Source: Inia geoffrensis (Eukaryota > Chordata > Mammalia > Artiodactyla > Iniidae). Taken from it: DNA of 64,000 nucleotides. This document shows, in pieces, positions 10,866 to 22,640 of the stretch. The notes beneath the pieces are model-generated. The model was not told where the DNA came from and made no database searches. It was given only the letters and a program-made list of their open reading frames with translations. The translations under genes and the position numbers were made by a program. The stretch lies in assembly GCA_036417435.1 (NCBI GenBank), contig CM070902.1, forward strand, positions 138,311,886 to 138,375,885. Reading direction: 5' to 3'. Position 1 is the stretch's first letter, and every line of letters begins with the position of its first letter.

Positions 10866-11187
10866 GTGAAGCGCCCCATTTTACTCCATTTGTAGATGTT
10901 TTTTGTTTTTTGTTTTTTGCGGTATGCGGGCCTCTCACTGTTGTGGCCTCTCCCGTCGCGGAGCACAGGCTCTGGACGCGCAGGCTCAGCGGCCACAGCT
11001 CACGGGCCCAGCCGTTCCGCGGCATGTGGGATCCTCCCGGACCAGGACACGAACCCGCGTCCCCTGCATCAGCAGGCGGACTCCCAACCACTGCACCACC
11101 AGGGAAGCCCCTGTATATGTATTTTTGATGCATTTGCGGGTGGAAGTGAGATCCACATCCTTTTACTCTGCCGTCTTGATTCCCTCC
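10866..11187 (-). mobile_element. Isolated L1 5'-terminal fragment, split by a SINE
   Basis: The sequence ctccatttgtagatg, then after the SINE gtatttttgatgcatttgcg and ctctgccgtcttgattccct, parallels the 5' terminus of the full-length L1 that ends at 23644 (tccatatgtagtagatg; gatgtatttgtgggg; ctctgccatcttgaagg). Only the extreme 5' UTR is present, in minus orientation. The call is by eye against the other copy in this window. Confidence 0.55.
10896..11110 (-). mobile_element. Short-form CHR SINE, minus
   Basis: A T-rich tail (ttttttgttttttgttttttg) is followed by the complement of the short CHR body, ending at ccaccagggaagcccc. It is inserted in an L1 5'-end fragment, with an imperfect duplication around gtagatgttttt / gtatatgtattttt. 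Confidence 0.93.
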
Positions 11188-11427
11188 CATTTCACCCGAG
11201 CAGCATTGTGTGCTGCCCGTGAATGTGACATGCTTACTTTGATTCTTCTTTTCGGTGTTGTGCATATGAGGTGGCCAAGAAGTACTTGAATAGAGCAGAA
11301 AACAGCTCTCACATAGAGTCAAGGTCCTGGTGCATTGGATTGGAGGCTGCAAATCTAGAGGACGATTTATTCTTCATTTATTAATTGTGAGCCACACCTT
11401 CATCTCACCTAAGATTGTGCTTGGGAG
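11188..11427. other. Intergenic, no feature recognised
   Basis: This is unassigned sequence between two L1 fragments. Confidence 0.4.
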
Positions 11428-11672
11428 TATACACTACCAAATGTAAAATCGATAGCTAGTGGGAAGCAGCCACATAGCACAGGGAGATCAGCTCGGTGCT
11501 TTGTGACCACCTAGAGGGGTGGGACAGGGAGGGTGGGAGGGAGACGCAAGAGGGCGGAGATACGGGGATATATGTTTATGTATAGCTGACTCACTTTGTT
11601 ACACAGCAGAAACTAACACACCATTGTAAAGCAATTATACTCCAATAAAGATGTTAAAAAAAAAAAAAAAGG
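11428..11672 (+). mobile_element. 5'-truncated L1, 3'-UTR only
   Basis: The sequence runs from acactaccaaatgtaaaat through gggaagcagccacatagcac and acaccattgtaaagcaatta to ccaataaagatgtt and poly-A. This is the 3' UTR of an artiodactyl-type L1. It is the reverse complement, with mismatches, of about 12310-12530, where the big L1 begins. Confidence 0.9.
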
Positions 11673-12283
11673 ACCTGCCATTCATCTGTATCCCAGCAAC
11701 CTGCCAGCCACCTGTCTGCGAGGAAGGCTGGAGAGACTGCTGAAGCCAAGCCGCCCAAAGTCAGCGCAGCCCTGGAGCTTGTGGCTGGAAGCTGGCTGTT
11801 GCTGCTACGTCCTGGGCTCCTGAGCCTTGGTCAGTGGCCAGCCCACACCCCTGCAAGCAAGCCACACCTCCTGGGAGTGTGCCAGTGGCTCAGAGTGGCC
11901 TCTGGGGTGCCGGCTGCAAGCCCTACTGAAGAATTCTGTTTGCAGCTTGCTCCTCCCTCTCCCCAGGCTGTCCCTTCCAGATCGCTCCATATCCTTTGCC
12001 CAGTTCATTTCCTTTCTTCGAGCTTCACCTCCTCAGCCCTGAGAAGCTTTCAGTCTCTCCTACATCAAGCATTTTGTATTTGAACCTGTCATTAGGAGCC
12101 ACGAAACAAACTTTCAAACCAAAATGAAGCAAATGCCAGGATGCATTCTAAAGAAGACCTCACAGTTCTAAGACAGGCTTATTTGCTCAGAGTAAGTCTA
12201 ATCCATGAGCTGACTCCATGGGCCCTCTGGGGACCACAGTGGACACACTGAAATGAGTCCCCTCTGGCATAGGACTGAGGCAT
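11673..12283. other. Intergenic, no feature recognised
   Basis: This is non-repetitive sequence with several chance frames (e.g. 11781-12083) that lack recognisable protein features. Confidence 0.45.
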
Positions 12284-12672
12284 CAAACTCATTTTTATTT
12301 TTATTCTATTTTTTTAACATCCTTATTGGAGTATAATTGCTTTACAATGGTGTGTTAGTTTCTCCTGTACAACAAAGTGAATCAGCTATACATAAACATA
12401 TATCCCCGTATCCCATCCCTCTTGCGTCTCCCTCCCACCCTCCCTATCCCACCCCTCTAGGTGGTCACAAAGCACCAAGCTGATCTCCCTGTGCTATGTG
12501 GCTGCTTCCCACTAGCTATCTATTTTACCTTTGGTATACATATCCATGCCACTCTCTCACCTCGGCCCAGCTTACCTTTCCCCGTCCCCGTGTCCTCAAG
12601 TCCATTCTCTAGCTCTGCGTCTTTAATCCTGTCCTGCCCCTAGGTTCATCAGAACCCTTTTTTTTTTTTTTT

Positions 12673-15600
12673 TTAGATTCCATATATATGTGTTAGAATA
12701 TGGTATTTGTTTTTCTCTTTCTGACTTACTTCACTCTGTATGGCAGACTCTAGGGCTATCCACCTAACTACAAATAACTCAGTTTCATTTCTTCTTATGG
12801 TTGAGTAATATTCCATTGTATATATGTGCCACATCTTCTTTATCCATTCATCTGTTGATGGACACTTAGGTTGCTTCCATGTCCTGGCTATCGTAAATAC
12901 AGCTGAAATGAACATTGTGGTACATGACTCTTTTTGAATTATGGTTTTCTCAGGGTATATACCCAGGAGTGGGATTGCTGGGTCATGTGGTAGTTCCATT
13001 TTTAGTTTTTTTTGTTTTAGTTTTTTTTTTTTGTGGTACGCGGGCCTCTCACTCTTGTGGCCTCTCCCGTTGCAGAGCACAGGCTCCGGATGCGCAGGCT
13101 CAGCAGCCATGGCTCACGGGCCCAGCCACTCCGCGGCATGTGGGATGTTCCCGGACTGGGGCATGAACCCACATCCCCTGCTATGGCAGGTGGACTCTTA
13201 ACCACTGTGCCACCAGGGAAGCCCTATTTTTAGTTTTTTAAGAAACCTCCATACTGTTCTCCATAGTGGCTGTACCAATTCACATTCCTACCAACAGTGT
13301 AAGAAGGTTCCCTTTTCTCCACACCCTCTCCAGCATTTGTTGTTTGTAGATTTTTTGATGATGGCCATTCTGACTGGTGTGAGGTGATAACCTCACTGTA
13401 GTTTTGATTTGCATTTCTCTAATGATTAGTGATGTTGAGCATCCTTTCATGTGCTTGTTGGCAATCTGCATATCTTTGGAGAAATGTCTATCTAGGTCTT
13501 CTGCCCATTTTTGGATTGGTTGGTTGTTTTTTTGATATTGAGCTGCATGAGATGCTTGTAAATTTAGGAGATTAATCCTTTGTCAGTTGCTTCATTTGCA
13601 CATATTTTCTCCCATTCTGAGGGTTGTCTTTTCATCTTGTTTATGGTTTCCTTGGCTGTGCAAAAGCTTTGAAATTTCATTAAGTCCCATTTGTTTATTT
13701 TTGTTTTTATTTCCATTTCTCTAGGATGTGGGTCAGAAAGGATCCTGCTGTGATTTATGTCATAGAGTGTTCTGCCTGTGTTTTCCTCTAAGAGTTTTAT
13801 AGTGTCTGGCCTTACATTTAGGTCTCTAATCCATTTTCAGTTTATTTGTGTGTATGGTGTTAGGGAGTGTTCTAATTTCATTCTTACACACATAGCTGTC
13901 TAGTTTTCCCAGCACCACTTATTGAAGAGGCTGTCTTTTCTCCCTTGTATATTCTTGCCTCCTTTATCAAAAATGAGGTGACCATATGTGCGTGGGTTTA
14001 TCTCTGGGCTTTCTATCATGTTCCATTGATCTATATTTCTGTTTTTGTGCCAGTACCATACCGTCTTGATTACTGTAGCTTTGTAATATAATCTGAAGTC
14101 AGGGAGCCTGATTCCTCCAGCTCCGTTTTTCTTTCTCGATTGCTTTGGCTCTTTGGGGCCTTTTGTGTTTCCATACGAACTGTGAAATTTTTTGTTTTAG
14201 TTCTGTGAAAAATTCCATTGGTAGTTTGATAGGGATTGCACTGAATCTGTAGATTGCTTTGGGTAGTAGAGTCATTTTCACAATGTTAATTCTTCCAATC
14301 CAAGAACATGGTGTATCTCTCCATCTGTTTGTATAATTTTTAATTTCTTTCATCAGTGTCTTACTGTTTTCTGCATACAGGTCTTTTGTCTCCTTAGGTA
14401 GGTTTATTCCTAGGTATTTTATTCTCTTTGTTGCAATGGTAAATGGGAGTGCTTCCTTAATTTCTCTTTCAGATATTTCATCAATAGTGTATAGGAATGC
14501 AAGAGATTTCTGTGCATTAGTTTTGTATCCCACAACTTTACCAGATTCACTAATTAGCTTTAGTAGTTTTCTGGTAGCATCTTTAGGACTCTCTATGTAC
14601 AGTATCATGTCATCTGCAAACAGTGACAGCTTTACTTCTTCGTTTCCAACATGGATTCCTTTTATTTCTTTTTCTTCTCTGATTGCTGTGTCTAAAACTT
14701 CCAAAACTATGTTGAATAATAGTGGTGATAGTGGACATCCATGTCTTGCTCCTGATCTTAGAGGAAATGGTTTCAATTTTTGACCAGTGAGAACGATGTT
14801 GGCTGTGGGTTTGTCATATATGGCCTTTATTATGTTGAGGAAAGTTCCCTCTATGCCTACTTTCTGGAGGATTTTTATCATAAATGGATGTTGAATTTTG
14901 TCAAAGGCTTATTCTGCATCTATTGAGATGATCATATGTTTTTTTTCTCCTTCAATTTATTATGTTTTATCACAGTGATTGATTTGTGTATATTGAAGAA
15001 TCCTTGCATTCCTGGGATAAACCCCACTTGATCATAGTGTATGACCCTTTTAATGTGCTGCTGGATTCTGTTTGCTAGTATTTTGTTGAGGATTTTTGCA
15101 TCTATGTTCATCAGTGATATTGGCCTGTAGTTTTCTTTCTTTGTGACATCTTTGTCTGGTTTTGGTATCAGGGTGATGGTGGTCTCGTAGAATGAGTTTG
15201 GGAGTGTTCCTCCCTCTGCTATATTTTGGAAGAGTTTGAGAAGGATAGGTGTTAGCTCTTCTCTAAATGTTTGATAGAAGTTGCCTGTGAAGTCATCTGG
15301 TCCCGGGCTTTTGTTTGCTGGAAGATTTTTCATCACAGTTTCAATTTCATTACTTGTGATTGGTCTGTTTATATTTTCTCTTTCTTCCTGGTTCAGTCTT
15401 GGAAGGTTATATCTTTCTAAGAACTTGTCCATTTCTTCCAGGTTGTCCATTTTATTGGCATAGAGTTGCTTGTAGTAATCTCTCATGATCCTTTGTACTT
15501 CTGCAGCGTCAGTTGTTATTTCTCCTTTTTCATTTCTGATTCTGTTGATTTGAGTCTTCTCCCTTTTTTTCTTTATGAGTCTGGCTAATGCTTTATCAAT

Positions 15601-16703
15601 TTTGTTTATCTTCTCAAAGAACCAGCTTTTAGTTTTATTGATCTCTGCTATTGTTTACTTCATTTCTTTTTCATTTATTTCTGCTCTGATCTTTATGATT
15701 TCTTTCCTTCTGCTAACTTTGAGGTTTTTTTGTTCTTCTTTCACTAATTGCTTTAGGTGTAAAGTTAGTTTGTTTATTTGAGATTTTTCTTGTTTCTTGA
15801 GGTAGGGTTGTATTGCTATAAACTTCCCTCTTAGAACTGCTTTTGTGGCATCTCATAGGTTTTGGGTCATCGTGTTTTCATTGTCATTTGTTTCTAGGTA
15901 TTTTTTGATTTCCTCTTTGATTTCTTCAGTGATCTCTTGGTTGTTTAGTAGTGTATTGTTTAGCCTCCATGTGTTTGTGTTTTTTACGTTTTTTTCCTTG
16001 TAATTGATCTAGTCTCACAGCGTGTGGTAGGAAAAGATACTTGATACGATTTCAATTTTCTTAAATTTACCAAAGCTTGATTTGTGACCCAAGATATGAT
16101 CTATCCTGGAGAATGTTCCGTAAGCACTTGAGAAGAAAGTGTATTCTGTTTTTTTGGATGGAATGTGCTATAAATATCAATTAAGTCCATCTTGTTTAAT
16201 GTATCATTTAAAGCTTGTGTTTCCTTATTTATTTTCATTTTGGATGATCTGTCCATTGGTGAAAGTGGGGTGTTAAAAGTCCCCTACTATGATAATGTTA
16301 CTGTCGATTTCCCCTTTTATTGCTGTTAGCATCTGCCTTATTTATTGAGGTGCTCCTATGTTGGGTGCATAAATATTTACAATTGTTATATCTTCTTCTT
16401 GGATTGATCCCTTGATCATTATGTAGTGTCCTTCTTTCTCTCTTATAGCAGTCTTTATTTTGAAATCTATTTTATCTGATGAGTATTGCTATTCCAGCTT
16501 TCATTTCCATTTGCATGGAATATCTTTTTCCATCTTCTCACTTTCAAGTATGTATGTGTCCCTAGGTCTGAAGTGGGTCTCTTGTAGACAGCATATACAT
16601 GAGTCTTGTTTTTGTATTCATTCAGCCAGTCTATGTCTTTGGTTGGAGCATTGAATCCATTTACATTTAAGGTAGTTATCGATATATATGTTCCTATTAC
16701 CAT
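12673..16703 (-). pseudogene. L1 ORF2 pseudogene (outer L1)
   Basis: This is a remnant of the L1 endonuclease/reverse transcriptase. The N terminus near 16703 reads TLNVNGFNAP, matching the start of the AP-endonuclease domain. The reverse transcriptase survives in two blocks. One (14932-15486) has [15 protein letters not shown] and a TLIPKP motif. The other (14099-14881) has the catalytic-centre motif FADDMILY and downstream [12 protein letters not shown]. The C terminus near 12673-13110 contains a motif like PLLGIYP and EYYSTIRRNE. Frameshifts, stops and the SINE at 13011-13225 break the frame repeatedly. It was replaced by no functional copy here. Confidence 0.92.
13011..13225 (-). mobile_element. 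Short-form CHR SINE inside L1 ORF2
   Basis: The complement of the 210-bp CHR form is inserted in the 3' part of the outer L1 ORF2. The perfect 13-bp duplication atttttagttttt is at 12998-13010 and 13226-13238. Confidence 0.96.
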
Positions 16704-17275
16704 TTTCTTATTTGTTTTGGGTTTGTTATTGTAGGTCTTTTCCTTCTCTTGTGTTTCCAGCCTAGAGAAGTTCCTTTAGCATTTGTAGAGCTGGTTTGGT
16801 GGTGCTGAATTCTCTTAGGTTTTGCTTGTCTATAAAGGTTTTAATTTCTCTGTCAAATCTGAATGAGATCCTTGCTGGGTAGAGTAATCTTGGTTGTAGG
16901 TTTTTCTTTTCATCACTTTAAATATTTCCTGCCACTTCCTTCTGGATTGCAGAGTTTCTGCTGAAAAATCCCTTGTTAGCCTTATGGGGATTCCCTTTTA
17001 TGTTATTTGTTGTTTTTCCCTGCTGCTTTTAATACTTTTTCTTTGTATGTAATTTTTTTTGAATTTTATTTATTTTTTTATAGAGCAGGTTCTTATTTGT
17101 TATCCATTTTATACATATTAGTGTATACATGTCAATCACAATCTCTGAATTCATCACACCACCACTACCACCCCCCGCCACTTTCCCTCATTGGTTTCCA
17201 TACGTTTGTTCTCTACATCTCTGTCTCCACCTCTGCCCTCCAAACCGGTTCATCTGTACCATTCTTCTAGGTTTC

Positions 17276-20200
17276 ACATATATGTGCTAATATACAATAT
17301 TTGTTTTTCTCTTTCTGACTTACTTCACTTTGTTTGACAGTCTCTAGGTGCATCCACATCGCTACAAATGACCCAATTACTTTCCTTTTTATGGCTGAGT
17401 AATATTCTATTGTATATTTGTACCACATCTTCTTTATCCATTAGTCTGTCGATGGGCATTTAGGTTGCTTCCATAACCTGGCTATTGTAAATAGAGCTGC
17501 AATGAACATTGGGGTGCATGTGTCTTTTTGAATTATGGTTTTCTCTGGGTTTATGCACAGGAGGGGGATTGCAGGGGCAAAAGGTAATTCTATTTTTAGT
17601 TTTTTAAGGAACCTCCATACTGTTCTCCATAGTGGCTGTATCAATTTACATTCCCACCAACAGTGCAAGAGGGTTCCCTTTGCTTCACACCCTCTCTGAC
17701 ATTTGTTGTTTATAGATTTTCTGATGATGGCCATTCTGACTGGTGTGAGGTGATACCTCATTGTAGTTTTGATCTGCATTTCTCTAATAATTAGTGATGT
17801 GGAGCAGCTGTTCATGTGCTTCTTGGCCATCTGTATGTCTTCTTTGGAGAAATGTCTCTTCGGGTCTTGTGCCCATTTTTTGGTTGGGTTGTTTGTTGTT
17901 TTTCATATTGAGCTGCATGAGCTATTTATTTATTTTGGAGATTAATCCTTTGTCTGTTGATTCATTTGCACATATTTTCTCCCATTCTGAGGGTTGTCTT
18001 TTCATCTTGTTTGTAGTTTCCTTTGCTGTGCAAAAGCTTTGAAGTTTCATTAGGTCCCATTTGTTTATTTTTGTTTTTATTTCCTTTACTCTAGGAGGTG
18101 GATCAAAAAGGATCCTGCTGTGATTTATGTCAATGAGTGTTGTTTCTATGTTCTCCTCTAAGAGTTTTATAGTGTCTGGTCTTACATTTAAATCTTTAAT
18201 ACATTTTGAGTTTATTTGTGTGTATGGTGTTAGGGAGTGTTCTAATTTCATTCTTTTACATGAAGCTGTCCTGTTATCCCAGCACCACTTATTGAAAAGA
18301 CTGTCTTTTCTCCATTGTATATCCTTGCCTCCTTTGTCATCAATTAGTTGACCAGAGGTGTGTGGGTTTATCTCTGGTCTTTCTATCCTGTTCCATTGAT
18401 CTATATTTCTGTTTTTGTGCCAGTACCATATTGCCTTGATTAATGTAGCTTTGTAGTATAGTCTGAAGTCATGGAGTCTGATTCCTCCAGCTCCATTTTT
18501 TTCAGTCAAGACTGCTTTGGCTATTCGGGGTCTGTTGTGTCTCCATACAAATTTTAATATGATTTGTTCTAGTTCTGTAAAAAATGCCATTGGTAATATG
18601 ATAGGGATTGCATGGAATCTGTAGATTGCTTTGGGTAGTATAGTCATTTTCACAGTATTAATTCTTCCAATCCAAGAACATGGGATATCTCTCCATCTGT
18701 TGTATCATCTTTAATTTCTTTCATCAGTGCCTTACAGTTATCTGCATGCAGGTCTTTTGTCTCCCTAGGTAGCCTTATTCCTAGGTAATTTATTCTTTTT
18801 GTTGCAGTGCCAAATGGGAGTGTTTTCATAATTTCTCTCTCAGATTTTTCATCATTAGTGCATAGGGATGTGAGAGGTTTCTTTGTGTTAATTTTGTATC
18901 CTGAAACTTTACCAGACTCAGTGATTGGTTCTAGTAGTTTTCTTGTGGCATCTTTAGGATTCTCTATGTATAGTACCATGTCATCTGCACACAAGACAGT
19001 TTTACTTCTTCTTTTCCAATTTGAATTCCTTTTATTTCGTTTTCCTCTCTGATTGCCATGGCTAGGACTTCCAAAACTGTGATGAATAATAGTGGTGAGA
19101 GTGGACATCCTTGTCTTGTTCCTGATCTTAGAGGAAATGCTTTCAGTTTTTCACCATTGAGAATGATGTTTGCTGTGGGTTTGTCATATATGGCGTTTAT
19201 TATGCTGAGGTAGGTTCCCTCTATGCCCACTTTCTGGAGAGTTTTTATCATAAATGGGTGTTGAATTTTGTCAAAATCTTTGTCTGCATCTATTGAGATG
19301 ATTATATGGTTTTTATACTTCAATTTGTTATTATAGTGTATCACATTGATTGATTTGCATATATTGAAGAATCCTTGCATCCCTAGGATAAATCACACTT
19401 GATCATGGTGTATGATCCTTTTAATGTGTTGTTTGATTCTGTTTGCTAGTATTTTGTTGAGGATCTTTGCATCTATATTCATCAGTGATTTTGGTCTGTA
19501 ATTTCCTTTCTTTGTAGTATCTTTGGTTTTGGTATCAGGGTGATGGTGGCCTCATAGAATGAGTTTGGGAGTGTTCCTTCCTCTGCAGTTTTTTGGAAGA
19601 GTTTGAGAAGGATTGGTGTTAGCTCTTCTCTAAATGTTTGATAGAATTCCCCTGTGAAGCCATCTGCTCCTGGACTTTTGTTTGTTGGAATATTTTTAAT
19701 CACAGTTTCAATTTCATTACTTGTGATTGGTCTGTTCATATTTTCTATTTCTTCCTGGTTCAGTCTTGGAAGGTTATACCTTTCTAAGAATTTGTCCATT
19801 TCTTACACGTTGTCCATTTTATTGGCATAGAGTTGCTTATAGTAGTCTCTTAGGATGCTTTGTATTTCTGCAGTGTCTGTTGTAACTTTTCCTTTTTCAT
19901 TTCTAATTCTCTTGATTTGAGCCCTCTTCCTCTTTCTCTTGATGAATCTTGTCTAATGGTTTATCAGTTTTGTTTATCTTCTCAAAGAACCAGCTTTTAG
20001 TTTTATTCATCTTTGCTATTTTTTTCCTTGCTTCTATTTCATTTATTTCTGCTCTGATCTTTATGATTTCTTTTCTTCTGCTCACTTTGGGTTTTGTCTG
20101 TTCTTCTTTCTCTAGTTCCTTTAAGTGTAAGGTTAAATTGTTTATTTGAGATTTTTCTTGTTTCTTGAGGTAGGCTTGTATTGCTATAAATTGCCCTCTT

Positions 20201-21081
20201 AGAACTGGTTTTGCTGCATCCCATAGGTTTTAGGTCATCGTGTTTTTGTCGTCATTTGTCTCTAGGTATTTTTTAATTTCCTCTTTGATTTCTTCAGTGA
20301 TCTCTTGGTTACTTAGTAATGTATTGTTTAGTCTCCATGTGTTTGTGTTTTCACGTTCTTTTTCGTTGTAATTGATTTCTAATCTCATAGCGTTGTGGTC
20401 AGAAAAGATGCTTGACATGGTTTCATTTTTCTTAAATTTACTGAGGCTTGATTTGTGACCCAAAATGTGATCTATCCTGGAGAATGTTCCATGTGCACTT
20501 GAGAAGAAAGTGTAATCTGCTGTTTTGGGATGGAATGTCCTATAAATATCAATTAAATCTATCTGGTCTATTGTGTCATTTCAAGCTTGTGTTTCATTAT
20601 TAATTTTCTGTTTGGATGATCTGTCCATTGGTGTAAGTAAGGTGTTAAAGTCCCTCACTATTATTATGTTGCTGTCGATTTCCTCTTTTATAGCAGTTAG
20701 CAGTTGCCTTACGTATTGAGGTGCTTCTATGTTGGGTGCATATATATTTACAATTGTTATATCTTCTTCTTGGATTGATCCCTTGATCATTAGGTGGTGT
20801 CCTTCCTTGTCTCTTGTAACAGTCTTTATTTTAAAGTCTATTTTATCTGATATGAGTATTGCTACTCCAGCTTTCTTTTCATTTCCATTTGCACAGAATA
20901 TCTTTTTCCCTCCCCTCACTTTCAGTGTGTATGTGTCCTTAGGTCTGAAGTGGGTCTCCTTTAGACAGCATATATATCGGTCTTCTTTTTGTATCCATTC
21001 AGCTATCCTGTGTCATTTGGTTGGAGCATTTAATCCATTCATATTTAATGTAATTATCAATATGTATGCTCCTATTACCAT
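17276..21081 (-). pseudogene. L1 ORF2 pseudogene (inner L1)
   Basis: The endonuclease remnant lies at 20581-20919 (motif NIYAPNIEAPQYVRQLL). RT remnants are at 19482-19799 ([17 protein letters not shown]) and 18964-19380 ([27 protein letters not shown]). The catalytic-centre region at 18650-19108 reads CADDMVLY instead of FADD. The thumb/connection lies at 17922-18653. Several frameshifts separate these blocks, so no single frame exceeds about a fifth of the normal ORF2 length. Confidence 0.9.
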
Positions 21082-21109
21082 TTTCTTAATTGTTTGGGTT
21101 TGTTTTTGT

Positions 21110-22005
21110 AGGTCCTTTTCTTCTCTTGTGTTTCCCACTTAGAAAAGTTCCTTTAGCATTTGTTGTAGAGCTGGTTCGGTGGTGCTGAATTCTTTTAACT
21201 TTTGCTTGTCTGTAAAGCTTTTGATTTCTCTGTCAAATCTGAATGAGATCCTTGCTGGGTGGAGTAATCTTGGTTGTAGCTTCTTCTGTTTCATCAGTTT
21301 AAATATATCATGCCACTCCCTTCTGGCTTGTAGAGTTTCTGCTGAGAAATCAGCTGTTAACCTGATTTCTGGGAATTCCCTTGTATATTATTTGTCATTT
21401 TTCCCTTGCTTCTTTCAATAATTTTTCTTTGTCTCTAATTTTTGTCAGGTTGATTACTATGTGTCTTGGTGTGTTTCTCCTTGGTTTTACCCTGTATGGG
21501 ACTCTCTGTGGTTGCTGAACTTGATTGACTATTTCCTTTCCCATATTAGGGAAGTTTTCTACTATAAAGTCTTCAAATATTTTCTCTGGTCCTTTCTCTC
21601 TTCTCCTTCTGGGACCCCTATAATGCAAATGTTGTTGTGTTTAATGTTGTCCCAGAGGTCTCTTAGGCTGTCTTCATTTCTTTTCATTCTTTTTTCTTTA
21701 TTCTGTTCTGTGGCAGAAAATTCCACTATTCTGTCTTCCAGGTCACTTTTCTGTTCTTCTGCTTCAGTTATTCTGCTATTGATTCTTACTAGTGTATTTT
21801 TCATTTCAGTTATTGTATTGTTCATCTCTGTTTTTTTGTTCTCTAATTCTTCTAGATGTTTGTTCTTTAATTCTTCTAGGTCTTTGTTAAACAGTTCTTC
21901 CATCTTCTCGATCTTTGCCTCCATTTTTTTTCCAAGGTCCTGGATCATCTTCACTATCATTATTTTGAATTCTTTTTCTGGAAGATTGACTATCTCCACT
22001 TCATT
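21110..22005 (-). pseudogene. L1 ORF1 pseudogene (inner L1)
   Basis: The frame at 21562-21999 encodes the charged coiled coil of the L1 RNA-binding protein (heptad-like EELFNKDLEELKNKHLEELE), followed by LRDLWDNIKHNNI. The frame at 21395-21628 continues with motifs like KIFEDFIVENFPNMGKEI. A frameshift near 21600 and further changes downstream disrupt it. Confidence 0.88.
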
Positions 22006-22119
22006 TAGTTGTTTTTCTGGTTTTTTTCTTGTTCCTTCATCTGGTACATAGCCCCTTGCCTTTCTACGTTGTATTTCTTTCTGTGAATGTCTGTATTTAA
22101 GTTTTGTTAGTTTGATTAG

Positions 22120-22640
22120 TATGTGTCTTGGCGTGTTTCTCCTTGGATTTATCTTTATGGTACTCTCTTTGCCTCCTGGACATGATTGACTATTTCGTTT
22201 CCCATACTAAGGAAGTTTTCAACTGTAATCTCTTCAAATATTTTCTCAGTCCCTTTCTTTTTCTCTTCTTCTTCTGGTACCCCTATAATTCAAATATTGG
22301 TGTATTTAATGTCCCAGTGTCTCTGAGGCTGTCCTCAATTCCTTTCATTCTTTTTTCTTTATTCTGCTCTTCAGTAGTTATTTGCACTATTTTATCTTCC
22401 AGGTCACTTATCCATTCTTCTGCTTCAGTTAGTTTGCTATTGATTCCTTCCAGAGAATTCTTAGTTTCATATATATTGTTGTTCATCATTGTTTGTTTGC
22501 TCTTTAGTTCTTCTAGGTCTTTGTTAAACATTTCTTGTATTTTGTCCAATCTTTTTCCAAGATTTGGGATCATCTTTACTATCATTATTCTGAATTCTTT
22601 TAAGGTAGACTGCCTATTTCCTCTCAATTTGTTTGGTCTG
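22120..22640 (-). pseudogene. L1 ORF1 N-terminal half (outer L1)
   Basis: The coiled-coil frame at 22283-22627 (KIQEMFNKDLEELKSKQT) corresponds to the N-terminal half of the L1 ORF1 protein. The C-terminal half lies across the inner L1 at about 16760-17045. Confidence 0.85.

Larger units (their letters stand above)
17046..22096 (-). mobile_element. Second L1 nested in ORF1 of the outer L1
   Basis: Its 3' end is at about 17046 (atttattttttt, then gagcaggttcttatttg), a different 3' UTR from that of the host L1. It continues through ORF2 and ORF1 and stops at about 22090, just upstream of ORF1, so it is 5'-truncated. The host ORF1 sequence stops at ctttgtatgtaa (about 17050) and resumes at gtatttaagttttgttag (about 22090), giving an imperfect duplication of about 12-15 bases. 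Length is about 5.05 kb. Confidence 0.9.

Noticed and set aside
8986..13233. Repeated Arg/Pro-rich frames such as those at 9045-9412, 10786-11352 and 12915-13233
   Set aside because: All are translations of CHR SINEs. The same peptides recur at every copy in the window.
12673..22627. Reverse-transcriptase-like and coiled-coil proteins as functional genes or a novel retroelement system
   Set aside because: They belong to two L1 elements with multiple frameshifts and stops. No full ORF1 or ORF2 survives.
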